From contig NZ_VUOA01000019.1 of assembly GCF_008386575.1 (NCBI RefSeq), positions 23,472 through 87,471 on the forward strand: 64,000 nucleotides of DNA, in the 5' to 3' direction. Source of the DNA: Salinarimonas soli. GTDB taxonomy: Bacteria; Pseudomonadota; Alphaproteobacteria; Rhizobiales; Beijerinckiaceae. Under the pieces are notes generated by a model. That model had not been told where the DNA came from. It saw only the letters and a program-made list of their open reading frames with translations, and ran no database searches. This document shows, in pieces, positions 39,770-48,623 of the stretch (within the stretch, counting starts at the first letter, position 1; each line of letters starts with the position of its first letter). Position numbers and translations under genes: made by a program.

Positions 39770-40588
39770 ATGTTGATCAAGCATATGGCGGCCTGCCTTC
39801 TGGCCACGTCGCTCGTCGCGGCACCCGCTTTCGCGCAGTCCACCACGGCTCCGGCCGGGGACCGTCCCGCCGCCTCCGACAACCGGACCGGCACCCTGGG
39901 CTCGCCCGCGATGAACGCGCCGGGCACGTCCGCGCCGTCCGCGTCCTCGGGCACCGCCAATTCCACGATGGGCGCCTCCGGCTCCACCGCGAGCTCCGAT
40001 TCGGCGGCGGGTTCCTCGGGCTCCACGATGAGCTCCTCGGGCTCGACGGCGGGCTCCGCGCCGAGCAGCAGCGCATCCGCCTCGGCGGGCGGCGCCGGCT
40101 CCATGCAGCAGCTCCAGCAGGGCCAGTTCCTGGCCTCCGACCTGATCGGCACCCGCGTGGTCGGCCAGAACAACGAGGCGATCGGCGACGTGAACGACGT
40201 CGTGATGGGCGCCGACGGCAAGGCGATGGCGGTCCTCGTGGGCGTCGGCGGCTTCCTCGGCATCGGCGAGAAGGACGTCGCCATCCCGTTCGACCAGGCC
40301 AAGGTCATGTTCGACAACAACGACGGCAAGTCCGGCGGCTCGGGCGCGCCGAACACCACCGGCAGCACGGCGGCCGGCGGCGCCTCCACGGGCGGCAACA
40401 CCGCGGCCAACAATGCGAGCGCCGCCTCGCACGAGCCCCAGCGCATCGTCATCAACATGACGAAGGAGCAGCTCACCCAGGCTCCGGCCTTCCGGGCGAA
40501 CGGCGGCTCGAACGCGTCGGGCAATTCGTCCTCGGGGGCATCGTCCGGCGGCTCCACGGCCCCGGCTGGCGGCGCCACGCGTCCGTAA
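39770..40588 (+). CDS. Exported PRC-barrel domain protein with Ser/Ala/Gly-rich linkers
   Basis: 272 residues. A Sec signal peptide (IKHMAACLLATSLVAAPAFA, cleavage after AFA) is followed by an 80-residue low-complexity Ser/Ala/Gly/Thr stretch, a PRC-barrel domain (about residues 105-170: LIGTRVVGQNNEAIGDVNDV, KAMAVLVGVGGFLGIGEKD) and a second low-complexity tail. Such proteins are common envelope stress proteins in Rhizobiales. The start at 39770 follows GGGAGAACAAC. An exact EcfG promoter precedes and a terminator follows. Confidence 0.87.
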   Translation: MLIKHMAACLLATSLVAAPAFAQSTTAPAGDRPAASDNRTGTLGSPAMNAPGTSAPSASSGTANSTMGASGSTASSDSAAGSSGSTMSSSGSTAGSAPSSSASASAGGAGSMQQLQQGQFLASDLIGTRVVGQNNEAIGDVNDVVMGADGKAMAVLVGVGGFLGIGEKDVAIPFDQAKVMFDNNDGKSGGSGAPNTTGSTAAGGASTGGNTAANNASAASHEPQRIVINMTKEQLTQAPAFRANGGSNASGNSSSGASSGGSTAPAGGATRP

Positions 40589-40608
40589 GGTCCCGGCGTA
40601 GGTACGAG

Positions 40609-40642
40609 AAGGGGAGGCTCGCGACGCGGGCCTCCCCTTTTT
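40609..40642 (+). terminator. Rho-independent terminator of the PRC-barrel gene
   Basis: Eight-base-pair stem GGGGAGGC/GCCTCCCC (40611-40618, 40630-40637) and TTTTT, 21 bases past the stop. Confidence 0.85.
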
Positions 40643-40662
40643 CATGCCCGGACGGCGCGCCC

Positions 40663-40860
40663 TCACATCTGCGGCGTCGGGGCGATCGGGCCGCCCGGCG
40701 GCAGGTAGTCGGGCTCGGAGCCCGGCCCTGCGGGGTCGGCTATGCCGGGATCGTTCACGGGATAGGGCGTGCGCGGGCCCGTGGGCCTGTCGGGCGTCCC
40801 GTCGGGGGCGCCCGGGACGCCGCGCGGGTCGATGGGGTCGAAGCCTGGCTCGGGGGCCAT
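40663..40860 (-). CDS. Small proline-rich acidic protein
   Basis: 65 residues, a third of them Pro or Gly (PEPGFDPIDPRGVPGAPDGT), probably unstructured, no recognised domain. AGGAGA lies six bases before the ATG at 40860, so translation is plausible. A near-consensus EcfG promoter lies at 40893-40917. Function unknown. Confidence 0.6.
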   Translation of the reverse strand: MAPEPGFDPIDPRGVPGAPDGTPDRPTGPRTPYPVNDPGIADPAGPGSEPDYLPPGGPIAPTPQM

Positions 40861-40892
40861 GATGCTCTCCTTGGGGTTGGGTCAGCACCGTC

Positions 40893-40917
40893 AACCGATG
40901 GGGCAGGGCGCCGTTCC
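40893..40917 (-). promoter_or_regulatory. Near-consensus EcfG promoter
   Basis: Minus strand GGAAC (40917-40913), 16 bases, GGTT (40896-40893), the same one-base departure as the DUF892 promoter. It lies 33 bases before the proline-rich ORF. Confidence 0.5.
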
Positions 40918-41374
40918 GGCCCAGGGGACCGGCCCGGTGACGCAGGTCCAGGCGAGGTCGCTTCTCGGAGCCTCGCCCTCGTTCCCCGCCTTTGCGGGGG
41001 CAGGCTCCGAGGTGCCCTGCGTAAGCCGGGCCTCGAAGGGCGTTCCAGGGAGCTCCGGACGGCCATGGAGGGCGCCCTCCCTCCCCTCAGGGGAGGGGCA
41101 GGGGTGGGGTAAGCCGCGCCAGCGACCGCCTCCAGGGGGAGACGCTTCCAGGACTGGCCGGGTTAACGGTCCCGCCCCCCCGATTGGGATCGGCGTCGAG
41201 CCGCCCGCGCTGGCGCGCGGTACCCCGCTCGTCGGCTTTCAGCCGACACTCTCCCCTGAGGGGAGAGAGGCCGCGGCGGCGCTGTCGGATATCGCTTGAT
41301 CCGCGTGGTATCCCCTCACCCCCGGCCCCTCTTCTTATGGGAGAGGGGAGAGCGTCGCGCCCTTTCGAGACCCC
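40918..41374. repeat. Repeat-filled gap: partial family A and family D elements
   Basis: 41006-41072 is a reverse, partial family A repeat (GAGGTGCCCTGCGTAAGCCG, GGGCCTCGAAGGGCGTTCCA). A CTCCCCTCAGGGGAGGGG-type hairpin lies near 41087-41100, another at 41250-41272, and a family D element at 41307-41353. No gene was seen in these 457 bases. Confidence 0.65.
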
Positions 41375-42394
41375 TCAGCCGAGGGTATGGCCGTAGGTCG
41401 CCGCGAGCAGGTCCACGATCGGGCCGACGCCGAAGCGCATCGGGTCGGTGGCCGGGAGGCCGTGGGTGGTCGCGGCGCGCTCGATCTCGGCCCGGGCTGC
41501 CGTCTCGTCGAGGTTCTCCGTGTTGATCGCGATACCGGCGCAGCGGATCGCCGGGTTGGTGAGGCGCCCGCAGGCGAGCGTCAGGTGGATGACGTCGCCG
41601 ATGGTGGGCAGGGCGGCGGGGACGCCGCGCATCCGCGTCCGGGTGGGCTCGTGGCAGACCACGAAGGCGTCGGGCTGCGCGCCATGCAGGAGCCCTAAGG
41701 ACACGCCCGCGAAGGAGGGGTGATAAAGCGAGCCCTGGCCCTCGATGAGGTCCCAGTGCCGAGCATCCGCCTCGGGCGAGATCCACTCGACCGCGCCCGA
41801 GATGAAGTCGGCCACCACGGCGTCGATGGCGACGCCCCGGCCCGAGATGAACACGCCCGTCTGCCCCGTGGCGCGGAAATCCGCGTCGAAGCCGCGGGCC
41901 CGCATGCCCTTCTCCAGCGCGAGCGCGGTGTATTTCTTGCCCACCGAGCAGTCGGTGCCCACCGTGAGGAGCCGCATGCCGGAGCGCTTCACGCCCTTGC
42001 CCGTGGCGAAGCGCTCGCTGGTGTGGCGCACGTCGTGGAGCGTGCGCCCGAGGCGGCGCGCGGCCTCGGCGATCTCCGGCACCTCGCCGAGACGGATATG
42101 GAGCCCCGAGGCGATGTCGAGCCCAGCCTCCATGGCCTCGACGATGGAGGCGATCCAATGCGGCGGCAGGACGCCGCCCGCGTTCACGACGCCGACGATC
42201 ATCGTCCTGGCGCCCGCCTGCGCCGCCTCGCCGGGCTTCATCTCCGGCAGGCGCGCATCCGCCTTGGCGCCCGGCAGGCGCATCTGGCCGAGGCACCAGT
42301 CGGGACGCCAGTCGACGATGCCGAGCGCGGTCTTGGCGGCGAGCTGGTCCTGCACGTCGCCGAGGAAGAAAAGATAGGGGTGTTGGATCAGCAT
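41375..42394 (-). CDS. DUF1611 family protein (DgcN-like)
   Basis: 339 residues. A P-loop-like segment GTDCSVGKKYTALAL (near residue 145) and EGQGSLYHPSFAGVSLGLLH (near 215) match the DUF1611 family. One characterised member, DgcN, is an N-acetyltransferase acting on D-glutamate with a racemase-like partner; no such partner is beside it here. It diverges from a ROK kinase 142 bases away. Family call firm, reaction uncertain. Confidence 0.82.
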   Translation of the reverse strand: MLIQHPYLFFLGDVQDQLAAKTALGIVDWRPDWCLGQMRLPGAKADARLPEMKPGEAAQAGARTMIVGVVNAGGVLPPHWIASIVEAMEAGLDIASGLHIRLGEVPEIAEAARRLGRTLHDVRHTSERFATGKGVKRSGMRLLTVGTDCSVGKKYTALALEKGMRARGFDADFRATGQTGVFISGRGVAIDAVVADFISGAVEWISPEADARHWDLIEGQGSLYHPSFAGVSLGLLHGAQPDAFVVCHEPTRTRMRGVPAALPTIGDVIHLTLACGRLTNPAIRCAGIAINTENLDETAARAEIERAATTHGLPATDPMRFGVGPIVDLLAATYGHTLG

Positions 42395-42536
42395 GGGGGC
42401 TCCGGGCCTGTCCGGCAGACCTTAGCCGCAGCGGCAAAAAGCGGAAGGGGGCAGCGTTCGCATCCGGCATGCTGGAGAGGGCACGAGCCATGCCCTAATC
42501 TGTGGGCCGGGCGGCGGAGCCCCAAGGAGCGCGGGC

Positions 42537-43427
42537 ATGCGGATCGGGATCGACTGGGGCGGGACGAAGATGGAGGCGATCGCCCTCGACGGCGCCGGGA
42601 CGATCCTGGCGCGCCGGCGCATCGCGACGCCCCAGGGCGACTACCGGGCCTGCATCGCCGCCGCCGCCGGCCTCGTGCGCGAGATCGAGCGGGAGACGGG
42701 CCGGGAGGGGAGCGTGGGCCTCGGCATCCCCGGCGCGATCTCGCCGGCCACGGGGCTCGTGAAGAACGCCAACTCCACCTGGCTCAACGGGCAGCCCCTC
42801 GACCGGGACATGGCGGAGGCGCTCGGGCGGCCGGTGCGGGTGGAGAACGACGCCAATTGCCTCGCGGTCTCGGAGGCGGCGGACGGCGCGGCGGCGGGGG
42901 CGGGCTCGGTCTGGGCGCTCATCCTCGGCACGGGGGTGGGCTCTGGGATCGCCATCGGCGGCCGGGCGCTCTCGGGCCGCCACCGGATCGCAGGCGAGTG
43001 GGGGCACAACCCGCTGCCCTGGCCCCGCGCCGACGAGCTGCCCGGCCCCGCCTGCTATTGCGGCCGCAGCGGCTGCCTGGAGACCTGGCTGTCGGGAACG
43101 GGGGTGGCGGCGGACCACGCGCGGCGCACAGGCGCGCGGATGCGGGCCGAGGAGATCGTGGAGGCCATGCGGGCGGGCGACAGGGCGGCGCGGGACACCT
43201 TCGAGCGCTTCCTCGACCGCGCGGCGCGGGGCATCGCCCACGGGGTCAACATCCTCGACCCGGACGTGATCGTGATCGGCGGCGGCCTGTCGAACGTCGA
43301 CGAGCTCATCGCGGCGCTGCCCCGGCTCACCGCCCCGTACGTGTTCTCGGACGCCTTCACGACCCCCATCGTGAGGAGCCGCCATGGCGACTCCTCCGGG
43401 GTACGTGGGGCGGCGTGGCTCTGGTGA
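42537..43427 (+). CDS. ROK-family sugar kinase
   Basis: 296 residues. ATP-binding IGIDWGGTKMEAIALD at the N-terminus, catalytic Asp in VENDANCLAVSEA (near residue 103) and the ROK zinc site in GHNPLPWP...CYCGRSGCLETW (near 155-180). Fructokinase/mannokinase (Mak) or N-acetylhexosamine kinase are the closest roles. A start at 42537 follows AAGGAGCGCGGGC, a clear ribosome site. It stands alone between divergent and convergent neighbours. Confidence 0.9.
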   Translation: MRIGIDWGGTKMEAIALDGAGTILARRRIATPQGDYRACIAAAAGLVREIERETGREGSVGLGIPGAISPATGLVKNANSTWLNGQPLDRDMAEALGRPVRVENDANCLAVSEAADGAAAGAGSVWALILGTGVGSGIAIGGRALSGRHRIAGEWGHNPLPWPRADELPGPACYCGRSGCLETWLSGTGVAADHARRTGARMRAEEIVEAMRAGDRAARDTFERFLDRAARGIAHGVNILDPDVIVIGGGLSNVDELIAALPRLTAPYVFSDAFTTPIVRSRHGDSSGVRGAAWLW

Positions 43428-43440
43428 GGGGAGCCGCGCG

Positions 43441-45567
43441 TCACGCTCCCAGACGCGCCTCCCGGCCGACCGCCGCAAGCGCGAAGGCGTAGGACAGGGC
43501 GACCTCCTCCAGCCGGTCGAACCGCCCGGACGCGCCGCCATGGCCCGCGTCCATGTTGGTGCGCAGCAGGATCGGCCCGCCTCCCGTCATGGTGGCGCGA
43601 AGGCGCGCGACCCACTTGGCGGGCTCCCAATAGGTGACGCGGGGATCGCTCAGGCCCCCGAGCGCCAGGAGCGCGGGGTAGCGCTGCGGGCGCACGTTGT
43701 CGTAGGGCGAGTAGGACAGGATGACCCGGAAGGCCGCCTCGTCCTCGGCCGGGTTGCCCCATTCGGGCCATTCGGGCGGGGTGAGGGGCAGGTCGCCGTC
43801 GAGCATGGTGTTGAGCACGTCGACGAAGGGCACGTCGGCGATGATCCCTGCGAACAGGTCCGGCCGCTGGTTGGCGACCGCCCCCATGAGCATGCCCCCC
43901 GCCGAGCCGCCATGGGCGACGATCCGCCCCGCGCTCGTGGCGCCCATCCCGATCAGGGCCTCGGCGCAGGCGATGAAGTCGGAGAAGGTGTTGGGCTTCT
44001 TCTCCCGCTTGCCGTCCCGGTACCAGCGCCAGCCCTTCTCCGTGCCGCCGCGGATATGGGCGATGGCATAGACGAAGCCCCGGTCGACGAGGGACAGGAT
44101 GTTGGTGCGAAATCCCGCCGGGATCGACATGCCGTAGGAGCCGTAGCCGTAGAGAAGGCACGGCGCCGAGCCGTCGAGGGGCGTGTCGCGGCGGCGCACG
44201 AACGAGACCGGCACGGTCTCGCCGTCGGGGGCGGTGGCGAGGAGCCGGCCCGAGACGTAGAGCTCGGGATCATGGCCGCTCGGCACCACCTGGCGCTTGA
44301 GCAGGGTGCGGGTCCGGCTCTCGAGGTCGTAGTCGTAGGTCTCGGAGGGGCGGGCCAGGGACGAATAGTTGAAGCGCACCACGGTCGTGTCGAACTCCAA
44401 CCCCGCGTCGAGGGAGAGGCTGTAGCTCTCCTCGTCGAAGGCCACCGCGTGCTCCGCCCCCGTCGCGATCTCCCGCACGACGATGCGCGGGCGCGCGTCC
44501 TCGCGCTCCAGCCGCACGATGTGGCGGGCGAGGACCGCGTGGTAGAGGAGCAGGATGCCCGGCCGGTGCGGGACGAGGTCGCGCCAATTGGCGCGCGCGG
44601 GATCCGCCAGCGGCGCGGTGACGAGCTTGAAGTCCTCGGCCGCGTCGGCGTTGGTGAGGATGACGAGGCCCTCTCCGTGGTGCTCCACGTCGTACTTCAC
44701 CCCCGCCTCGCGGGGCGCCACGCAGCGCGGCACGGCGTCGGGGTCGGCGCGGTCGAGGAGCCAGGCCTCGGAGGTCTCGTGGTCGCCGACGCCAATGATC
44801 ACGAAGGCGTCGGACTGGGTCTGCTCGATGGAGACGAACCAGCCGGGCTCGGGCTCCTCGTAGACCACCGTGTCCTCGGCTTCGTCGGAGCCGAGACGGT
44901 GGCGCTTCACGCGGGCCGGGCGGTGGTTGTCGTCGAGCTCGACATAGTAGAAGGTGCTGCCGTCGGCGGTCCAGACGATCTGGCCCGCGGCGCCCGTGAC
45001 CACGTCGGGCAATTCCGCGCCCGTCGCGAGGTCGCGCACGCGGATCGTGTAGACCTCGGCGCCCGTGACGTCGCTGCCCCAGGCGAGCAGAGCATGGTCG
45101 GGGGAGTTGGCGACGTCGCCGAAGCCGAAGAAGTCGTGGCCCTCGGCGAGCGCGTCGCCGTCGAGCATCACCTGGTCGGAGCCGATCTCGGCCAGGCCGA
45201 AGCCCCCGTCGCGCGGGCGCCGGCAGATCAGCGGATGCTGCCCGCCCTCGCGGTAGCGCGTGAAGTAGAGGAACGGTCCGTCGGGGCGCGGCACGGAGGA
45301 ATCGTCCTCCTTGATGCGGGCCCGCATCTCGGCGACGAGGCGGCGCTGCAGGCCCTCGGTGCTGGCGAGGACGCCCGCGCAATAGGCGTTCTCGGCCTCC
45401 AGATGGGCGCGGATCTCGGCCGGGAGCGCGTCGCCGTTCTTGAGCACCTCGCGCCAGTTCTCGGCCTTCAGCCACGCGAAGTCGTCGTGGACCGTCTCCC
45501 CGTGCAGGGTGAAGGCATGGGGGCGGCGCTGGGGCAACGGCGCGTGGAGGGGGGAGGGGGCGTCCAT
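43441..45567 (-). CDS. ptrB: Oligopeptidase B (S9A prolyl oligopeptidase family)
   Basis: Serine peptidase cutting short peptides after basic residues. 708 residues: an N-terminal seven-bladed propeller (residues about 80-420) and a C-terminal alpha/beta hydrolase with nucleophile in HGGSAGGMLMG (near 545), Asp in SYSPYDNV (near 630) and His in NMDAGHGGASGR (near 665). The start at 45567 (MDAPSPLHAPL) is right after the MsrB stop; upstream frame is an artefact. It forms an operon with msrB. Confidence 0.93.
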   Translation of the reverse strand: MDAPSPLHAPLPQRRPHAFTLHGETVHDDFAWLKAENWREVLKNGDALPAEIRAHLEAENAYCAGVLASTEGLQRRLVAEMRARIKEDDSSVPRPDGPFLYFTRYREGGQHPLICRRPRDGGFGLAEIGSDQVMLDGDALAEGHDFFGFGDVANSPDHALLAWGSDVTGAEVYTIRVRDLATGAELPDVVTGAAGQIVWTADGSTFYYVELDDNHRPARVKRHRLGSDEAEDTVVYEEPEPGWFVSIEQTQSDAFVIIGVGDHETSEAWLLDRADPDAVPRCVAPREAGVKYDVEHHGEGLVILTNADAAEDFKLVTAPLADPARANWRDLVPHRPGILLLYHAVLARHIVRLEREDARPRIVVREIATGAEHAVAFDEESYSLSLDAGLEFDTTVVRFNYSSLARPSETYDYDLESRTRTLLKRQVVPSGHDPELYVSGRLLATAPDGETVPVSFVRRRDTPLDGSAPCLLYGYGSYGMSIPAGFRTNILSLVDRGFVYAIAHIRGGTEKGWRWYRDGKREKKPNTFSDFIACAEALIGMGATSAGRIVAHGGSAGGMLMGAVANQRPDLFAGIIADVPFVDVLNTMLDGDLPLTPPEWPEWGNPAEDEAAFRVILSYSPYDNVRPQRYPALLALGGLSDPRVTYWEPAKWVARLRATMTGGGPILLRTNMDAGHGGASGRFDRLEEVALSYAFALAAVGREARLGA

Positions 45568-45572
45568 CCGGG

Positions 45573-45989
45573 TCAGGCCTCGTCGGGGTGGAAGTCGAGG
45601 GCGGTGCCGTTCATGCAATAGCGCAGGCCCGTGGGGCGCGGGCCGTCCTTGAACACGTGGCCCAGATGCGCGTCGCAGGTGGCGCAGCGGATCTCGGTGC
45701 GGCGCATGAACCAGGAGCGGTCCTCGATCTCGCTCACCGCGTCCGCTGCGACGGGCTGGTAATAGCTCGGCCAGCCAGTGCCGGACTCGAACTTCGTCTC
45801 CGAGCGGAAGAGCGCCGTGCCGCAGCAGACGCAGGTGTAGAGGCCGGCGCGCTTCTCGTCCCAGTACGGGCCCGTGAAGGCCCGCTCTGTGCCGTGCTCG
45901 CGGGTGACGTGATATTGCTGCGGCGTGAGCTGCGCGCGCCATTCGGCGTCGCTCTTGCGTAGCTTCGGGGGATTGGTGCCTTGATCCAT
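45573..45989 (-). CDS. msrB: Cytosolic peptide-methionine (R)-S-oxide reductase
   Basis: 138 residues, signal-less MsrB. Zinc cysteines in [11 protein letters not shown] and [14 protein letters not shown], substrate motif [11 protein letters not shown] and catalytic Cys in [11 protein letters not shown]. It differs from the exported paralogue at 19732-20220. It lies five bases upstream of ptrB on the same strand, so both are co-transcribed, perhaps for handling oxidised proteins. Confidence 0.95.
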   Translation of the reverse strand: MDQGTNPPKLRKSDAEWRAQLTPQQYHVTREHGTERAFTGPYWDEKRAGLYTCVCCGTALFRSETKFESGTGWPSYYQPVAADAVSEIEDRSWFMRRTEIRCATCDAHLGHVFKDGPRPTGLRYCMNGTALDFHPDEA

Positions 45990-46331
45990 GGAGCCTGTCC
46001 TTGCGTCAGGTCAGATGTGGCGCGCAAGGCCAGTCCGCGCAAGCGTTCCGAGGCCGCAAGACGTCGTGTACAACGCGCCCCCTCACGTCTATCGAATTGC
46101 ATGAAATGCGCGGCGACTGCACGGGAAGCTGTGATTTTTCGAAATCAACACTTGCAAGCTCAAAGACTTTGACCTAATGCCGTAGTTATCGTGACCTCGG
46201 GCTCAGATACCCGGCCACGAAAGGTGCATCGTGAGCGCGGGTTCGAACACGGAGAGGTCCACGGCGAGTTTTTACGCCGCGATCGACGCTCTGTTCGGCC
46301 AAAGGCTGTTTGGACAAGGAAAACAAGCAAG
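45990..46331. other. AT-richer promoter region between msrB and mucR
   Basis: 342 bases with no gene. From about 46085 to 46200 the GC content drops sharply (GATTTTTCGAAATCAAC, CTCAAAGACTTTGACC); TGATTTTTCGAAATCA near 46131-46146 is nearly palindromic. Such AT-rich leaders are typical of mucR genes, whose products bind AT-rich DNA and repress their own promoter. Confidence 0.55.
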
Positions 46332-46766
46332 ATGAACGAGAACCAGGCTTCCGCAAACTACATCGAGCTGGCCGCCGACATCGTGTCGGCCTACGTGAGC
46401 AACAACTCGGTGCCCGTCGGCGAGCTGCCCGGCCTGATCAACGACATTCACTCGGCCCTGATGAAGGTGTCGGGCTCCCCCGTCGAGGCGCCGGCCGAGG
46501 CTCCCAAGCCCGCCGTGCCGCTCAAGAAGTCGGTGACCCCGGACTACATCATCTGCCTGGAGGACGGGAAGAAGTTCAAGTCGCTCAAGCGTCACCTGCG
46601 CACGCAGTACAACATGACGCCCGAGCAGTACCGCGAGAAGTGGGGCCTCGCCTCGGATTACCCGATGGTCGCCCCGAACTACGCCAAGGCCCGCTCGGAG
46701 CTGGCGAAGGAGATGGGCCTCGGCCAGCAGCGCCGCAAGCGCCGCCCGACCCGCGCCTCCGCCTGA
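46332..46766 (+). CDS. mucR: MucR/Ros-family transcriptional regulator
   Basis: 144 residues. The C-terminal Ros/MucR DNA-binding domain begins at [20 protein letters not shown] (near residue 75) and continues [13 protein letters not shown]. The zinc-finger positions read C-x2-D-x9-H-x5-N, so one cysteine and one histidine of the classical set are replaced, as in several Rhizobiales MucR proteins. MucR proteins act as H-NS-like repressors of envelope and symbiosis genes. The ATG at 46332 is preceded by AAGGAAAACAAGCAAG. Confidence 0.94.
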   Translation: MNENQASANYIELAADIVSAYVSNNSVPVGELPGLINDIHSALMKVSGSPVEAPAEAPKPAVPLKKSVTPDYIICLEDGKKFKSLKRHLRTQYNMTPEQYREKWGLASDYPMVAPNYAKARSELAKEMGLGQQRRKRRPTRASA

Positions 46767-46792
46767 TCCGGCACCGCCGGAGACGATCCGTC

Positions 46793-46827
46793 ACGGGGTC
46801 GCCGCGCCAGTCGCGGCGGCCCCGTTC
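46793..46827 (+). terminator. Probable terminator of mucR
   Basis: ACGGGG and CCCCGT enclose an inner CGCCGCG/CGCGGCG stem, giving a hairpin of about 14 pairs followed by TCCTTAT. The T-run is weak. Confidence 0.55.
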
Positions 46828-46984
46828 CTTATCCCCGGCCCTCCTCACGAGCGGCGGCGTGAATCCTCCTGCGAGCATCGGTTTTTATGGTCTCGCGGCG
46901 GTAGTGGGCTTGTTATCCTAAGGGGTCTCGTCTAACCTCAGCGGCGGCGCCGGGCAGGGCGCGTTTCGAGTTGAGGAACATATC

Positions 46985-47854
46985 ATGAACAAAACTATTG
47001 CGAAGACGGGGCGTCGCGGGCAACGGACGGGCGGGGAGCGGGCGGCCGGCGCGGACCTGTCGCGCGACGCCGAACGGCTTCTCGCGGGATTGGCCCGCGA
47101 CGGCGCCCATGGCCTCGCCGATCCGCTCGATGCCGCGCGCATCGTGCTGCGGGTCGGCACAGGGGGAGTGTCGCTCGGGGGCGGCAGCTTCGCGCGGGCG
47201 GCGGCGGACGCGCTCGTCGGGCACGATCTCGCGGCGTGGTCGGGCCGGCGGCTGACGGTGAGCGAGGCCGGCGCGGCCCGCGTCCGGCGCCGGGCGGCGG
47301 GGGCGGAGGGCTTCGCGGGCCAGCACCGCGAGATGGCGGCCGTGACGCTCGCGACCCCGGAGGGGCCGGTGCGGGTGGCCGTGAACACGGCGGAAAGTCC
47401 TCTCGACTGGCTGCGCCGGCGCCGCGACCGCGACGGAAGCCCCCTCATCGATGCGGCCGCCTACGAGGCGGGGGAGCGGCTTCGGCGCGACCTCACGCAG
47501 GCCGGGCTGATGCCGGGCGTCACCCAGCGCTGGGACGGCCTGTCCACGGGCCGGGGCGGGGCCGCCGGGCCCGCGGCGGCGACCGATTCGATGGTGGCGG
47601 CCCGCCAGCGCCTGCGCGCCGCGCTCCAGGCGGTGGGGCCCGACTTCGCCGACCTGCTCGTCGACCTGTGCGGCTTCCTGAAAGGGCTCGAGACCCTGGA
47701 GCGGGACCGGGGCTGGCCGGCGCGGGCCGGGAAGGTGGTGGTCCGCCTGGCGCTCGGGCGGCTCGCCGACCATTACGGCCTGGCGCGCGAGGCCGCCGGA
47801 CCCGCCGGCTCGCGAGGCATCCGCGCCTGGGCGGAGCTCGACGCCGTCGCCTGA
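46985..47854 (+). CDS. DUF6456 domain protein
   Basis: 289 residues. The N-terminal 75 residues suggest a helix-turn-helix-like fold (DALVGHDLAAWSGRRLTVSE), and the C-terminal half (from about 105: NTAESPLDWLRRRRDRDGSP, then ADLLVDLCGFLKGLETLERD) matches DUF6456, an alphaproteobacterial family of unknown function that resembles replication-initiator-like or regulatory proteins. It lies just upstream of the GTA cluster and may be a regulator. Family by memory, function unknown. Confidence 0.75.
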   Translation: MNKTIAKTGRRGQRTGGERAAGADLSRDAERLLAGLARDGAHGLADPLDAARIVLRVGTGGVSLGGGSFARAAADALVGHDLAAWSGRRLTVSEAGAARVRRRAAGAEGFAGQHREMAAVTLATPEGPVRVAVNTAESPLDWLRRRRDRDGSPLIDAAAYEAGERLRRDLTQAGLMPGVTQRWDGLSTGRGGAAGPAAATDSMVAARQRLRAALQAVGPDFADLLVDLCGFLKGLETLERDRGWPARAGKVVVRLALGRLADHYGLAREAAGPAGSRGIRAWAELDAVA

Positions 47855-47882
47855 AAAAATTCCAGCATTTGTGAATGTATGC

Positions 47883-47910
47883 TTGACAGCGTGACGCTCC
47901 GGGGTTAAGG
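47883..47910 (+). promoter_or_regulatory. Sigma-70-like promoter before the GTA cluster
   Basis: TTGACA (47883-47888), 16 bases, TTAAGG (47905-47910). The -35 box is perfect, the -10 box poor. It stands in an AT-richer patch after the DUF6456 gene and would drive the leader at 47918 and the GTA genes. Confidence 0.45.
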
Positions 47911-47917
47911 TCCAGAC

Positions 47918-48017
47918 ATGCTCACCAATTGCGCCTGACCCGCCGCGGCGGGGAAGGCGCCGGTGGCTCCGCCGCAGGAGCCGTGGACGGGCCCGCCTCC
48001 CAAAGGAGCGGGCCCGT
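47918..48017 (+). promoter_or_regulatory. GTA leader: six-codon ORF and attenuator-like hairpin
   Basis: ATG at 47918 opens a six-codon reading frame (MLTNCA, stop 47936-47938). It is followed by a perfect ten-base-pair stem ACGGGCCCGC/GCGGGCCCGT (47987-47996, 48008-48017) with an 11-base loop and TT. The arrangement could be an attenuator ahead of the GTA genes, or simply the end of a DUF6456 transcript. Confidence 0.4.
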
Positions 48018-48041
48018 TTCGCGTGGGCGCGCGGGGCAGGG

Positions 48042-48623
48042 ATGGGGGTGCGGATGCCGGCCTTGCGGGCGACGGATACGCGCAGGGCGCGGGCGCGGGA
48101 GCTTCTCGTCACCACGCGCCTGTCGGAGGACACGATCTCCCGGCTCATCCGCATCCCCTTGCGGGCGCTGCGGCGGATGGTGGACGTGGAGGGGATCACC
48201 CGGCCGCGCTCGGGCGTGGCGGAGCTGATCCTCCAGGTTCAGGCCGCGGCCGGCACCCCGGAGGATCGCTGGGAGGCGCTGGTGCAGTGCCTGTGGGGGT
48301 TGGTTGCCGCCGAGACCCGGGCCCAGACGGGCCGGGCCCCGGAGGAGCGGGCCCCCGTCCTCTCCCCCGACGAGCTGAAGACGCTGCTGCGCGGCACCCT
48401 CGCCCTGGAGACCGCGCTCGCCCAGGCCCGCGCCGCGCTCGTGCAGCGCGGCCTGGGCGAGGGCGCCGCCGCATCGGAGACCGGCCATGAGCCCGACGCC
48501 GGAAACCTTGCTGAGATCCGCGCGGAGCTTGCTCGCCGCGTGGCCGAGGCCCATCGGCCCGGAGACGATGCCGGACTGGCTCGCGGCGATGCCGGCGCCG
48601 GTCCTGACGGCGCTCTGCCGTGA
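48042..48623 (+). CDS. GTA g1-like protein (possible small terminase)
   Basis: 193 residues, position of RcGTA g1, just before the large terminase. The N-terminal 60 residues look like a helix-turn-helix (ARELLVTTRLSEDTISRLIR), which suits a DNA-recognising small terminase. The rest is helical. The reading frame overlaps the terminase ORF by up to 137 bases, and its last 40 residues have the look of a shadow; an ATG at 48054 is an alternative start. Assignment rests mainly on position. Confidence 0.6.
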   Translation: MGVRMPALRATDTRRARARELLVTTRLSEDTISRLIRIPLRALRRMVDVEGITRPRSGVAELILQVQAAAGTPEDRWEALVQCLWGLVAAETRAQTGRAPEERAPVLSPDELKTLLRGTLALETALAQARAALVQRGLGEGAAASETGHEPDAGNLAEIRAELARRVAEAHRPGDDAGLARGDAGAGPDGALP

